Assembly: GCF_015668195.1 (NCBI RefSeq)
Contig: NZ_JADPFC010000016.1
Coordinates: forward strand, 1 to 21,455
Length of the DNA stretch: 21,455 bases
Direction of reading: 5' to 3'
Source: Romboutsia_C sp015668195
GTDB lineage: Bacteria; Bacillota; Clostridia; Peptostreptococcales; Peptostreptococcaceae
Positions 6,661-14,437 of this stretch are shown one piece after another. The notes under the pieces are model-generated. The model was not told the DNA's origin. It ran no database searches and saw nothing but the letters and a program-made list of their open reading frames with translations. Each line of letters opens with the position of its first letter. Positions within the stretch are counted from its first letter, which is position 1. A program made the translations under genes and the position numbers.

Positions 6661-7398
6661 TTAATAATCTAATTTTATAATAGGTGTAGCAAGATAAATC
6701 AATGTTTTATCTTCGTCTTCGCTATACCTCATCCCTATATTCAAATTAATATTATTTCCTAAATATTCTAAGTCATTTTCTTGTAAGATCTTACTATCTG
6801 CTGTTACAGATATAAAATTTTCCTCTTGTATTCTATCTACTTCTTGTGCATTCATATTATATAATATTTTCGTTAAAATATCATTACATTTGCTTAAATG
6901 TAACTTTTTTGAATATTCTCCTGATATACACGTATTTATATCTGCATTAATTGCAAATTTTTCTAATGTATTCTCAAGAACTGTATAAACGCCCACTATA
7001 TTTTTATATACTTTATTCTGTAATATGTCAACCATTATGTGAGCCTCTTCGGCATTTTTCTTTATGAAAATTATGGAAATGCTTTCATCTTCTATTTTAC
7101 CAGTTAAATGAATTTGTTTCTCATCTTTATTCCATATTTCTTCCCATGCTAAATCACTTTCTTCTAACCCTAAATTATTAAGTATTTCTGTGCACATATC
7201 AACCATTTCTTCTTTCGAAATGTTGTAATTTATAGAACCATTTGCTTTTATGTTATAAAAATTGAACTTAGCCTCTGTGTTTATAAATGTTTGTATTAAT
7301 TCATTATATTCATTTTTTGATTTTGTATCCGCAAAAGATATTAGGATACCCATCATCATTAATATTAAAAATATAAATATCATTTTAATTAGTTTCAT
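6661..7398 (-). CDS. ywmB: YwmB family secreted protein of unknown function
   Basis: A 245-residue protein with a basic start and hydrophobic stretch (about 3-22, MKLIKMIFIFLILMMMG), followed by a likely signal-peptidase site near SFA-DT, so it is probably exported. The rest is a mixed alpha/beta polypeptide with no catalytic motif that I recognise. YwmB (TATA-box-binding-like fold) is encoded directly upstream of murA in B. subtilis, and the position, size and signal peptide here agree with that family. The GGGGGC Shine-Dalgarno precedes the ATG, and a 21-base gap to murA suggests an operon. Upstream TATAAT-like hexamers exist but have no convincing -35. The family call leans on synteny. Confidence 0.75.
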   Translation of the reverse strand: MKLIKMIFIFLILMMMGILISFADTKSKNEYNELIQTFINTEAKFNFYNIKANGSINYNISKEEMVDMCTEILNNLGLEESDLAWEEIWNKDEKQIHLTGKIEDESISIIFIKKNAEEAHIMVDILQNKVYKNIVGVYTVLENTLEKFAINADINTCISGEYSKKLHLSKCNDILTKILYNMNAQEVDRIQEENFISVTADSKILQENDLEYLGNNINLNIGMRYSEDEDKTLIYLATPIIKLDY

Positions 7399-7462
7399 GT
7401 TAAAGCCCCCATTAAATTATATATTATACTTAAATTATTAACATTTTTGGGTATCATATACA

Positions 7463-7508
7463 AAAATAAAGCACTAAGATGGCTTTAATCATCTTAGTGC
7501 TTTATTTT
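7463..7508 (-). terminator. Intrinsic terminator of the sirohaem reductase gene
   Basis: GCACTAAGATG (7471-7481) pairs with CATCTTAGTGC (7490-7500). Flanking AAATAAA/TTTATTT extends the stem to 19 bp, and a U-run follows on the minus strand. It separates the reductase from ywmB-murA. Confidence 0.88.
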
Positions 7509-7513
7509 ATTTA

Positions 7514-9064
7514 TTATGCTATATATTTATTTGCAAATTCTTTAAATTCTTCAGCATTAGATTTTAAATATTCTTCAAAATTAATATTTTTTTCATCTAA
7601 TAGTAGTCCTAAATTATATAAAAACTCTGGTATTTTATCACTAGCTATATCTCCATAAGCTTCTCCAAGTTTCACGTCATCTTTTTTAGCTCTACCACCT
7701 ACATATAAAGTAAATGCTTCCTTTAACTCTCCATCTATCTTTTTCTTTTTACCACCAAATCCAATTATACCTATTTGATGTGTTCCGCAAGAACTTGTAC
7801 ATCCTGATATATGGATTCTTGGTAATTTATCTGTTGTATAGTTTTCTTTTTTGAAGTAATCTAATATATTGTGCAGTAAACCTTGGCTTTCTCCTATACC
7901 TATTTGGCAAGTAGGAACACCTATACAACATGAAGTTTGCTCAATTGGTGTATTTCCACCCATATTTTTTGTTAATTCTAGTATTTTTTTAGCTTCTTCT
8001 CCATTAAGATTTCTAAAATAAACACCTTCACTCATAGAAAGTCTTATTTGTAAATCTTCAATTGATTCTAAATTATTTATTAATTTTTCTAAGTCAGTTA
8101 CTTTTAGCTGTCCTCCAATTGGATGAAGATATACACTATATAATCCATCTTGCTTTTGAGGTATTAATCTTATATCTTGTAAATCTATTTTTGATCCTTG
8201 CTTTTTACAAGTTTTATTTTCTATATTTAAGTCTAAATTTTCTCTTTCTTTTACTTCTTTTAGATGTTTTTTATAACATTTTAAGAACTCTTCTTCACCC
8301 ATACTCTCTACAATATATCTTGTACGAGCTTTATTTCTATTTTCATAGTTACCTTCTGCTATAAATAACTCTATCATAGCTTGCACATGGTATAAAACAT
8401 CACTCTTTTTGACTAACTCATCATACTCAACTGCCTTTGCAGGATTCTTACCAATTCCACCTGCTATGTAAAGCTTGAAAAGTTCTTCTCCATTTTCTTT
8501 TACTGCTAGAAAACCTAAATCTTGTACAGTACAGTTAGCTGTATCTTCACTACTATTTGAGAAAGATACTTTTAATTTTCTAGGTAACTTATATTTATAT
8601 ATGTCTTTCATTAAATATTCATTTACTTTTAAAGCATATTCTGTAACATCAAATGCTTCTCCTATTTCTACTCCTGATAATGGTGATAAGGCAACATTTC
8701 TAGGGAAGTTTCCTCCTCCACCTCTTGTATATATACCATGCTTTAATCCATCTTCCATTATGTCACAAACTTCATCTATATCTAAACCATGTAATTGTAT
8801 AGCTTGACGAGTAGTTAAATGTACTTTATCTAGATTATATTTTTTAGCGCAATCATATACATATTTAAGCTTTTCTATATCAAGAACACCACTTGCTGTT
8901 CTAAGTCTTATCATAAATTCTTTACCACCACGATGAGCATATACACCCATTCCTCCTGATGCATGTTTGAATTCATTTACTGAAATTTCACCATTTACAA
9001 ATTTATGACCTTTTTCCCTAAATTCAGGTATCTCATTTAATAATATATCTCTTAGCTCTTCCAA
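7514..9064 (-). CDS. Nitrite/sulfite reductase family sirohaem iron-sulfur protein
   Basis: A sirohaem-[4Fe-4S] reductase of the nitrite/sulfite reductase family, probably carrying out a six-electron reduction with a ferredoxin-type donor. Counting residues from the upstream ATG (9079), the cofactor cysteines are C385-x5-C391 (CIGVPTC) and C427-x3-C431 (GCTSSCG). The N-terminal ferrodoxin-like half has LTTRQAIQLHG, typical of sirohaem binding, and TRGGGGNFPRNV. I favour TTG at 9062-9064 as the start (516 residues), because GGAGGG lies 7 bases before it; the ATG at 9079 has no ribosome site and itself overlaps that motif. The gene is isolated, with its own promoter and terminator and no sirohaem or assimilation genes beside it. 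Sulfite versus nitrite cannot be decided by reading. Confidence 0.85.
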   Translation of the reverse strand: MEELRDILLNEIPEFREKGHKFVNGEISVNEFKHASGGMGVYAHRGGKEFMIRLRTASGVLDIEKLKYVYDCAKKYNLDKVHLTTRQAIQLHGLDIDEVCDIMEDGLKHGIYTRGGGGNFPRNVALSPLSGVEIGEAFDVTEYALKVNEYLMKDIYKYKLPRKLKVSFSNSSEDTANCTVQDLGFLAVKENGEELFKLYIAGGIGKNPAKAVEYDELVKKSDVLYHVQAMIELFIAEGNYENRNKARTRYIVESMGEEEFLKCYKKHLKEVKERENLDLNIENKTCKKQGSKIDLQDIRLIPQKQDGLYSVYLHPIGGQLKVTDLEKLINNLESIEDLQIRLSMSEGVYFRNLNGEEAKKILELTKNMGGNTPIEQTSCCIGVPTCQIGIGESQGLLHNILDYFKKENYTTDKLPRIHISGCTSSCGTHQIGIIGFGGKKKKIDGELKEAFTLYVGGRAKKDDVKLGEAYGDIASDKIPEFLYNLGLLLDEKNINFEEYLKSNAEEFKEFANKYIA

Positions 9065-9100
9065 TGTGTTTCCCTCCATTATAAAATAGGTTATATTTAA

Positions 9101-9129
9101 ATTGTAAATCTATGTAAATACTTTGTAAA
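9101..9129 (-). promoter_or_regulatory. Sigma-A-type promoter of the sirohaem reductase gene
   Basis: On the minus strand TTTACA (9124-9129) is followed by a 17-base spacer and TACAAT (9101-9106). The expected start is about 30 bases before the Shine-Dalgarno. Each hexamer differs from consensus at one position. This supports the gene being its own transcription unit. Confidence 0.6.
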
Positions 9130-9436
9130 CCCTAGCACCTATGCGATATTTTTATGGTTACTATATAATAATTTGATAATTATTTTTTTATATATTAAAT
9201 TTTTATATATACGTCACATATTAATATAAGAACATGCTTTTGTTATATACTAATATTAATATTATGTATCTATAAAGAATATATATTCTAAAAAATGAAA
9301 AATTTAATTCCCTAGTGTTGACAACAACTTCACTCGTTAGTTAAATTTTCCTTTTTAAAATTTTTAAACTTATTAATATATCTTATATATTAATTATCAA
9401 CAGTTCTATATTTAATAAAAAATCCTTGTATGTAAA
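9130..9436. other. AT-rich non-coding gap with one palindromic element
   Basis: No gene is visible. The stretch is very AT-rich apart from a 54-base imperfect palindrome at 9297-9350, whose arms GAAAAATTTAAT...AGTG and CACT...TTAAATTTTC match with a few differences. The rest lies between the reductase promoter and the glmS terminator, and I see no further signal. Confidence 0.5.
9297..9350. repeat. Imperfect palindromic intergenic element
   Basis: The left arm (9297-9317) and the reverse complement of the right arm (9331-9350) share GAAAATTTAA at the outside and AGTG at the inside, with a 13-base centre. There is no flanking U-run that would make it a terminator for a neighbouring gene; glmS already has one at 9431-9465. 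It could be a small dispersed palindrome. Confidence 0.45.
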
Positions 9437-9465
9437 AAAGAACTACCTTAATAAGGTAGTTCTTT
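9431..9465 (-). terminator. Intrinsic terminator of glmS
   Basis: A perfect 13-bp stem (9437-9449 with 9453-9465) with a 3-base loop is followed by a U-run on the minus strand. It lies about 20 bases after the glmS stop. Confidence 0.92.
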
Positions 9466-9485
9466 GTATATCTTTTAATTTAAAT

Positions 9486-11315
9486 TTATTCAACTGTTAC
9501 TGATTTAGCTAAGTTTCTTGGTTTATCTACATCACAACCTCTTTCAACTGCAACGTAGTAAGATAATAATTGAAGTGGTAAAACTGTTAATATACTTGAT
9601 AATATATCATCTACATTTGGTATATATATTACCTTATCAGCAGCTTTTTCAACTTCTTTATTCTTTTCTTGAGCTATTGCTATAACATAAGCTCCTCTAG
9701 CTCTAACTTCTTCCATATTAGATACCATTTTTTCAAATAGTTCTTCTTGAGTAGCTATAGCTATTACCGGAGTTCCTTTTTCTATTAAAGCTATTGTACC
9801 ATGCTTTAACTCTCCAGCAGCAAAGGCTTCAGCATGTATATAAGATATTTCTTTTATCTTTAATGCACCTTCCATAGCTAAGTTATAGTCTAATCCTCTA
9901 CCTAAGTAGAAAGCACTACTTACTTCTCTTAATGTTTTAGCTACATCTTCTTTTATATAAGTTTCTTGTTCTAATGCTTTTGAAACTTTTTCTGGCATTT
10001 CTTTTAACTTTTCTATCATTTCATTGTAGAACTCTTTTGTTATAGTTCCTTTCTTTATAGCAAAGTCTAGTGCTATCATGTAGAATGAAACTAATTGAGT
10101 TGTGTATGCCTTAGTAGATGCAACAGATATTTCTGGACCTGCCCATGTATAGAACACATCATCTGATTCTCTAGCTATAGAAGAACCAACAACGTTAGTT
10201 ACTGATAATATTCTAGCTCCTCTTTCTTTAGCGTATCTTAATGATGCTAAAGTATCAGCAGTTTCTCCAGATTGACTTACTAATATTAATAAAGTATTTT
10301 CATCAACAAATGGGTCTCTATATCTAAATTCAGATGCTATATCAGTTATTACTGGTATCTTCGCAAACTTTTCTATAGCAAACTTTCCTACAAGACCTGC
10401 ATGATATGCTGTACCACATGCAACTATATAAACTTTATTTATTTTATCTAAGTCTTCCTTAGTCATTTTTATATCATCTAATTGGATTTCTCCATTTTCA
10501 TTTAATCTTCTTATTAATGTTTCTTTAACTCCGTTTGGCTGTTCGTATATTTCTTTTAACATGAAATGCTCATATCCACCTTTAGATGCAGCTTCAACAT
10601 CCCAAGTTATTTCTGTTACTTCTTTTTTAACTTCTTCTCTATTTTCATTTAATACTGTTAATTTGTCTCCCACTATATGAACAAACTCTCCATTTTCTAA
10701 GAAGTATACATTTCTAGTATACTTTAGTATTGCAGGTATATCTGATGCTATAAAGTTTTCACCTTCACCAAGACCTACTACTAATGGACTATCTTTTCTT
10801 ACTGCAACTAATTCACTGTTATTATCTTTACATATAACACCTAATGCGTATGCCCCTCTTAATCTTTCAGTTGCCTTATAAACAGCATCTAATAGATTTC
10901 CTTCGTAGTATTTATCTACTAAATGAGCTACTACTTCAGTATCTGTTTGAGATAAGAATACTACACCTTCTGCTTGTAATTCTTCCTTTAATTCCATGTA
11001 GTTTTCTATTATACCATTGTGAACTACTGCTATTGTCTTATCCATATTAAAATGAGGATGTGAGTTTACATCAGATGGTTCTCCATGAGTTGCCCATCTA
11101 GTATGTCCTATTCCTAATCCACCTTCTATAGGATTTTTTTCTAAATCTTCAGCAAGTATTGCTAACCTTCCTTTGAATTTTCTTATTTCTAATTCATTTC
11201 CAGTGTTTACTGCAACACCAGCTGAGTCATATCCTCTATACTCTAATTTTGAAAGTCCTTCTACTAATACTTCTGTTGCTTGTCTGTGTCCTAAATATCC
11301 AACTATTCCACACAT
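9486..11315 (-). CDS. glmS: Glutamine-fructose-6-phosphate aminotransferase (isomerizing)
   Basis: Makes glucosamine-6-phosphate from fructose-6-phosphate and glutamine, the entry to amino-sugar and cell-wall synthesis. The 609-residue protein has an N-terminal glutaminase domain beginning MCGIVGYLG, where Cys2 is the nucleophile once Met1 is removed, with LEYRGYDSAG following. Two SIS sugar-isomerase domains come next, the first marked by LVSQSGETADT and the second by the EISYIHAEAFAAGELKHG stretch. The C-terminus LAKSVTVE is typical. AGGAGG precedes the ATG. A glmS ribozyme occupies the leader, so the mRNA should be cleaved when glucosamine-6-phosphate is plentiful. glmM is directly upstream, and an efficient terminator follows. 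Confidence 0.98.
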   Translation of the reverse strand: MCGIVGYLGHRQATEVLVEGLSKLEYRGYDSAGVAVNTGNELEIRKFKGRLAILAEDLEKNPIEGGLGIGHTRWATHGEPSDVNSHPHFNMDKTIAVVHNGIIENYMELKEELQAEGVVFLSQTDTEVVAHLVDKYYEGNLLDAVYKATERLRGAYALGVICKDNNSELVAVRKDSPLVVGLGEGENFIASDIPAILKYTRNVYFLENGEFVHIVGDKLTVLNENREEVKKEVTEITWDVEAASKGGYEHFMLKEIYEQPNGVKETLIRRLNENGEIQLDDIKMTKEDLDKINKVYIVACGTAYHAGLVGKFAIEKFAKIPVITDIASEFRYRDPFVDENTLLILVSQSGETADTLASLRYAKERGARILSVTNVVGSSIARESDDVFYTWAGPEISVASTKAYTTQLVSFYMIALDFAIKKGTITKEFYNEMIEKLKEMPEKVSKALEQETYIKEDVAKTLREVSSAFYLGRGLDYNLAMEGALKIKEISYIHAEAFAAGELKHGTIALIEKGTPVIAIATQEELFEKMVSNMEEVRARGAYVIAIAQEKNKEVEKAADKVIYIPNVDDILSSILTVLPLQLLSYYVAVERGCDVDKPRNLAKSVTVE

Positions 11316-11364
11316 ATTAAAATTCCTCCTAAAAATATTTTTTGTTTTATATATTTTAAGAGTT

Positions 11365-11534
11365 AGGTCATATTTACTTAAGTTTTCCCTTTGTCCAAAG
11401 AATTACTCCCTTGTTTTAAAGAAACTTTTACGATGGTAAATTCACCGCAGAGCATCCGCCGATAATTCGATAAACTCTGTCCTCGTCAACTTAGAAATTT
11501 TATAAAGTATTTCTTATAGCTAAGTTCTGGCGCT
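11365..11534 (-). ncRNA. glmS glucosamine-6-phosphate-activated ribozyme
   Basis: The minus-strand leader contains the ribozyme core in order: GCGCCAGAACT, GTTGACGAGG, TTATCGA, TCGGCGGATGCTC, GGTG and ACAAGGGAGTAATTC. The self-cleavage site lies between A at 11534 and the first G of GCGCC at 11533. The helix pairing AACTTA with TAAGTT carries an extended, AT-rich, species-specific arm that includes AGAAAT/ATTTCT. The 3' limit is approximate. Cleavage releases a 5'-hydroxyl glmS mRNA, which in B. subtilis is degraded by RNase J. Confidence 0.96.
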
Positions 11535-11538
11535 TTAT

Positions 11539-11620
11539 AAAGTGAATACTAAGAAATATCTTATTAATTCACCCTTTTAACTTTTACGCTTGGGTAATAC
11601 TAGGCCTTAGCATTCACTTT
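11539..11620 (-). other. Long stem-loop between glmM and the glmS ribozyme
   Basis: AAAGTGAATGCTAAG (11606-11620, minus) can pair over 15 positions with CTTAGTATTCACTTT (11539-11553), with one G-U pair, enclosing about 52 bases. An inner ACCC/GGGT pairing is possible. It begins 5 bases after the glmM stop codon and ends 5 bases before the ribozyme cleavage site. No U-run follows, so it is not an ordinary terminator. It may protect the 3' end of glmM mRNA after cleavage. Confidence 0.6.
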
Positions 11621-11625
11621 TTAAA

Positions 11626-12972
11626 TTACGATAGTTTTTCTTGTATAAGATTAGCTAAATTTGTAGCTAATTCTTTTATTTGACCTTCCTCTTTACCCTC
11701 TAACATAACTCTTACTAATGGTTCTGTTCCTGATGGTCTTATTAATACCCTTCCACATCCATCTAGTAATTTTTCTATTCTTTCTATTTCACTCTTTATT
11801 TCTGGGTATTCCATGTATCTGTTTTTATTTTCATTCTTTATTCTAGCATTAACTAACACTTGTGGGTACTGAGTCATCACTGCTGCTAATTCTGATAATT
11901 TCTTTCCTTCTTCTAATACTATTTGAGCTAGTACTAATGAGCTTAATACTCCATCTCCTGTAGTATTATAATCTAAGAATATCATATGCCCTGATTGCTC
12001 TCCACCTAAGTTGTATCCAGTGTTTTTCATTTCTTCAAGAACATATCTATCTCCTACAGCTGTAGTTGCTAGGTTTATTCCATGTTCTTTAGCTGCTATA
12101 GTAAGTCCTATATTACTCATCACTGTAACTACTAATGTATCTTTTGCTAACTTGCCTTTGTTCTTTAAGTGTATCGCACTTAATATCATTATATGGTCAC
12201 CATCTACAATGTTTCCATTTTCATCAACAGCTATTAATCTATCTGCATCACCATCATATGCAAGACCCAAGTCAGCATTGTTCTCTACAACAGCTTTTTG
12301 TAATCCTTCTGGATGTGTTGATCCGCATTTATCATTTATATTATTTCCATTTGGTTGACTATTTATTGTTACAACACTTGCACCTAATTCTTTAAATATT
12401 ATTGGCGCAACATTATAGGCCGCTCCATTAGCACAGTCTAACACAACTTTTAATCCTTTAAAATCTACTTTTACTATAGTTTTTAAATAATCTATATAAT
12501 CTCTCTGTGCATCATGTACATATACTTTTCTTCCAACATTTTCCCCTACTGGAAGATAATCAACCTTTTCTATATTATCTATATAATTTTCTATTTCTAA
12601 CTCTACAGAATCATCTAATTTATATCCATCTTTATTAAAGAACTTTATACCATTGTATTCAACTGGATTGTGAGATGCTGATATAACAACACCACAATCA
12701 GCTTCATATTTTCTAGTTAGGTATGCAACTGCTGGTGTTGGAACTACTCCAACTGTCATTACATCACATCCAACAGACATAAGTCCTGCTATTAAAGATG
12801 CTTCTAACATATCTCCTGATACTCTTGTGTCTTTTCCAACTACTACTTTAACTTTTTCTTTTCCTTGAGCTAGTACATATCCTCCAGCTCTACCTAATCT
12901 GTATGCTAAATCGCAAGTAAGTTCTGTATTTGCTACACCTCTTACTCCGTCTGTTCCAAAATACTTTCTCAT
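11626..12972 (-). CDS. glmM: Phosphoglucosamine mutase
   Basis: Converts glucosamine-6-phosphate to glucosamine-1-phosphate for UDP-GlcNAc synthesis. The 448-residue protein starts MRKYFGTDGVRGVAN, typical of GlmM. It carries the phosphoserine loop SASHNP with catalytic Ser100, the metal-binding DGDADR, the sugar-binding GGEQSGH and the C-terminal phosphate-binding RPSGTEP. The ATG follows AAAGGAG. In many Firmicutes it sits directly after cdaA-cdaR, whose products regulate or bind GlmM; here an unrelated catabolic operon lies in between. It is followed by glmS without an intrinsic terminator, so the two can share a transcript that the ribozyme cuts. The terminator upstream implies its own promoter: TATAAT-like sequences near 13015 lack a clear -35. 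Confidence 0.98.
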   Translation of the reverse strand: MRKYFGTDGVRGVANTELTCDLAYRLGRAGGYVLAQGKEKVKVVVGKDTRVSGDMLEASLIAGLMSVGCDVMTVGVVPTPAVAYLTRKYEADCGVVISASHNPVEYNGIKFFNKDGYKLDDSVELEIENYIDNIEKVDYLPVGENVGRKVYVHDAQRDYIDYLKTIVKVDFKGLKVVLDCANGAAYNVAPIIFKELGASVVTINSQPNGNNINDKCGSTHPEGLQKAVVENNADLGLAYDGDADRLIAVDENGNIVDGDHIMILSAIHLKNKGKLAKDTLVVTVMSNIGLTIAAKEHGINLATTAVGDRYVLEEMKNTGYNLGGEQSGHMIFLDYNTTGDGVLSSLVLAQIVLEEGKKLSELAAVMTQYPQVLVNARIKNENKNRYMEYPEIKSEIERIEKLLDGCGRVLIRPSGTEPLVRVMLEGKEEGQIKELATNLANLIQEKLS

Positions 12973-13083
12973 TAAAAAATCTCCTTTCGTGAAGAAAAGC
13001 TCGTCAATTATAATATATTATTATACACATTTAAGTGTTCTTGATTCCAAGTTTATTCCATAAAGACATTTTAATACATATAT

Positions 13084-13116
13084 AAAAAAAGGACAATAGA
13101 ATTCTTTCTATTGTCC
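13084..13116 (-). terminator. Intrinsic terminator of the ptb-buk-oxidoreductase operon
   Basis: GGACAATAGA (13091-13100) pairs with TCTATTGTCC (13107-13116). The minus strand continues into a run of seven U (13084-13090). It lies about 20 bases after the gamma-subunit stop and separates the operon from glmM. Confidence 0.9.
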
Positions 13117-13137
13117 CCTTTTTTGTAACTTTTTATA

Positions 13138-13680
13138 TTATTTTATAGAACTCGATCCTTTTTGTAAAGCTTCCTTATTTAATGGAACGAATTTTTCTTT
13201 ACTTGGCCCAAATACTTTCTTGAATGCTTCTAAAACTGAGTCTACCTCTACTGTTGGTTCAGTTTTTAAATAAGCACCTAACATTACCATATTAGCAACT
13301 CTAGGGTTTCCTAGCTCAAGAGCTATGTCATTAGCTGGTATATAATAAACATCAACATCATCTCTTTCTACTTTTCTTTCTATAAGAGAACTGTTAACTA
13401 ATATTTTTCCACCTGGCTTAACTTCACTTTCAAACTTATCAAGTGATGGTAAGTTCATTACTATTGCACAAGTTGCATCTCCTGCTATAACTGGAGAACC
13501 AACTGGCTTACTAGATACAGTTACTGAACAGTTGGCTGTACCTCCACGCATCTCTGGTCCATAAGATGGTAACCAAGAAACTTCTTTACCTTCTAGCATA
13601 CCTGCATATGTAAGTAATTGCCCCATAGACATTACCCCTTGACCACCAAATCCTGCACATATTACTCTAGCTGTAGACAT
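13138..13680 (-). CDS. 2-oxoacid:ferredoxin oxidoreductase, gamma subunit
   Basis: The gamma (CoA/structural) subunit of a four-subunit 2-oxoacid:ferredoxin oxidoreductase of the VOR/KOR type. The 180-residue protein begins with the family signature ICAGFGGQGVMSMGQLL and continues with the WLPSYGPEMRGGTANCSV segment, both diagnostic for gamma subunits. The gene starts one base after the beta-subunit stop, so translation is probably coupled. It ends the operon, followed by an intrinsic terminator. Substrate specificity (branched-chain 2-oxoacids or 2-oxoglutarate) is not visible in the gamma subunit. Names vorC or korC would be used for this gene. Confidence 0.92.
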   Translation of the reverse strand: MSTARVICAGFGGQGVMSMGQLLTYAGMLEGKEVSWLPSYGPEMRGGTANCSVTVSSKPVGSPVIAGDATCAIVMNLPSLDKFESEVKPGGKILVNSSLIERKVERDDVDVYYIPANDIALELGNPRVANMVMLGAYLKTEPTVEVDSVLEAFKKVFGPSKEKFVPLNKEALQKGSSSIK

Positions 13681-13681
13681 A

Positions 13682-14437
13682 TTACTTCACCTCCTCAGCG
13701 ATTTCAACATCTTTTATGTTGCCTATTGGATAGTATGGCATCATATTATCTCTTAACCATTGTAATGCATCATTTGGATTTAATCCCCAGTTAGTTGGAC
13801 ATGTAGATAGTACTTCTACTATACCAAACCCAAGTCCAGCTTGTTGTACTTCAAATGCTTTCTTTATAGCTTTTTTAGCTTTTCTAACATTAGCAGGAGT
13901 ATCTACAGAAACTCTTTCTACAAATACTGCACCTGGTAATGTAGCTAGCATTTCACTCATTCTTATTGGGAATCCTTGCTTATCTATTTCTCTACCATAT
14001 GGAGCTGTTGTAGCCTTTTGTCCAACTAATGTAGTTGGAGCCATTTGACCACCAGTCATTCCATATATAGCATTATTTACGAATATTGTAGTGAATTTTT
14101 CGCCTCTAGCTGCTGCATGAACTATTTCAGCTGTACCTATAGATGCTAAGTCTCCATCTCCTTGATATGTAAATACTGTCTTATCTGGGTGAACTCTCTT
14201 TATTCCAGTAGCTGCTGCTGGAGCTCTCCCATGAGATGCTTCTTGCATATCACAATTGAAATAGTTGTATGCTAAAACTGAGCATCCAACTGGAGCTACA
14301 CCTATAGTGTCTCCTAATACATCTAACTCTTCTAATACTTCTCCTACTAATCTGTGGATTATACCATGAGTACATCCTGGACAGTAGTGTGTTTGAGCAT
14401 CTGTTAATCCTTTAGTTTTCTTAAATACAACTGACAT
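13682..14437 (-). CDS. 2-oxoacid:ferredoxin oxidoreductase, beta (thiamine pyrophosphate) subunit
   Basis: The thiamine-pyrophosphate-binding subunit where the 2-oxoacid is decarboxylated. In 251 residues the N-terminal YCPGCTHG (18-25) and the TPP/magnesium motif GDGDLASIG (93-101), ending in VNN (120-122), are clear. The beta-subunit motif YGMTGGQMAPTT follows. Its ATG shares one base with the alpha-subunit stop (TAATG), which indicates translational coupling; gamma follows after one base. Compact size and a separate ferredoxin gene distinguish this system from single-chain pyruvate:ferredoxin oxidoreductase. Names vorA or korB would be used. Substrate is inferred from the ptb-buk context, not from the sequence. 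Confidence 0.94.
   Translation of the reverse strand: MSVVFKKTKGLTDAQTHYCPGCTHGIIHRLVGEVLEELDVLGDTIGVAPVGCSVLAYNYFNCDMQEASHGRAPAAATGIKRVHPDKTVFTYQGDGDLASIGTAEIVHAAARGEKFTTIFVNNAIYGMTGGQMAPTTLVGQKATTAPYGREIDKQGFPIRMSEMLATLPGAVFVERVSVDTPANVRKAKKAIKKAFEVQQAGLGFGIVEVLSTCPTNWGLNPNDALQWLRDNMMPYYPIGNIKDVEIAEEVK

Noticed and set aside
8062..8807. Two plus-strand reading frames of 100 and 110 residues.
   Set aside because: Both are antisense to the sirohaem reductase and have the biased Leu/Phe/Ser composition of shadow frames.
11173..11439. An 88-residue plus-strand reading frame at the 5' end of glmS.
   Set aside because: It is antisense to the glmS start and the glmS ribozyme, and shows no start signal.
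11539..11620. Treating the hairpin before the glmS ribozyme as a terminator of glmM.
   Set aside because: The 3' arm is followed by TATAAAGCGCC, the ribozyme cleavage region, and not by a U-run.
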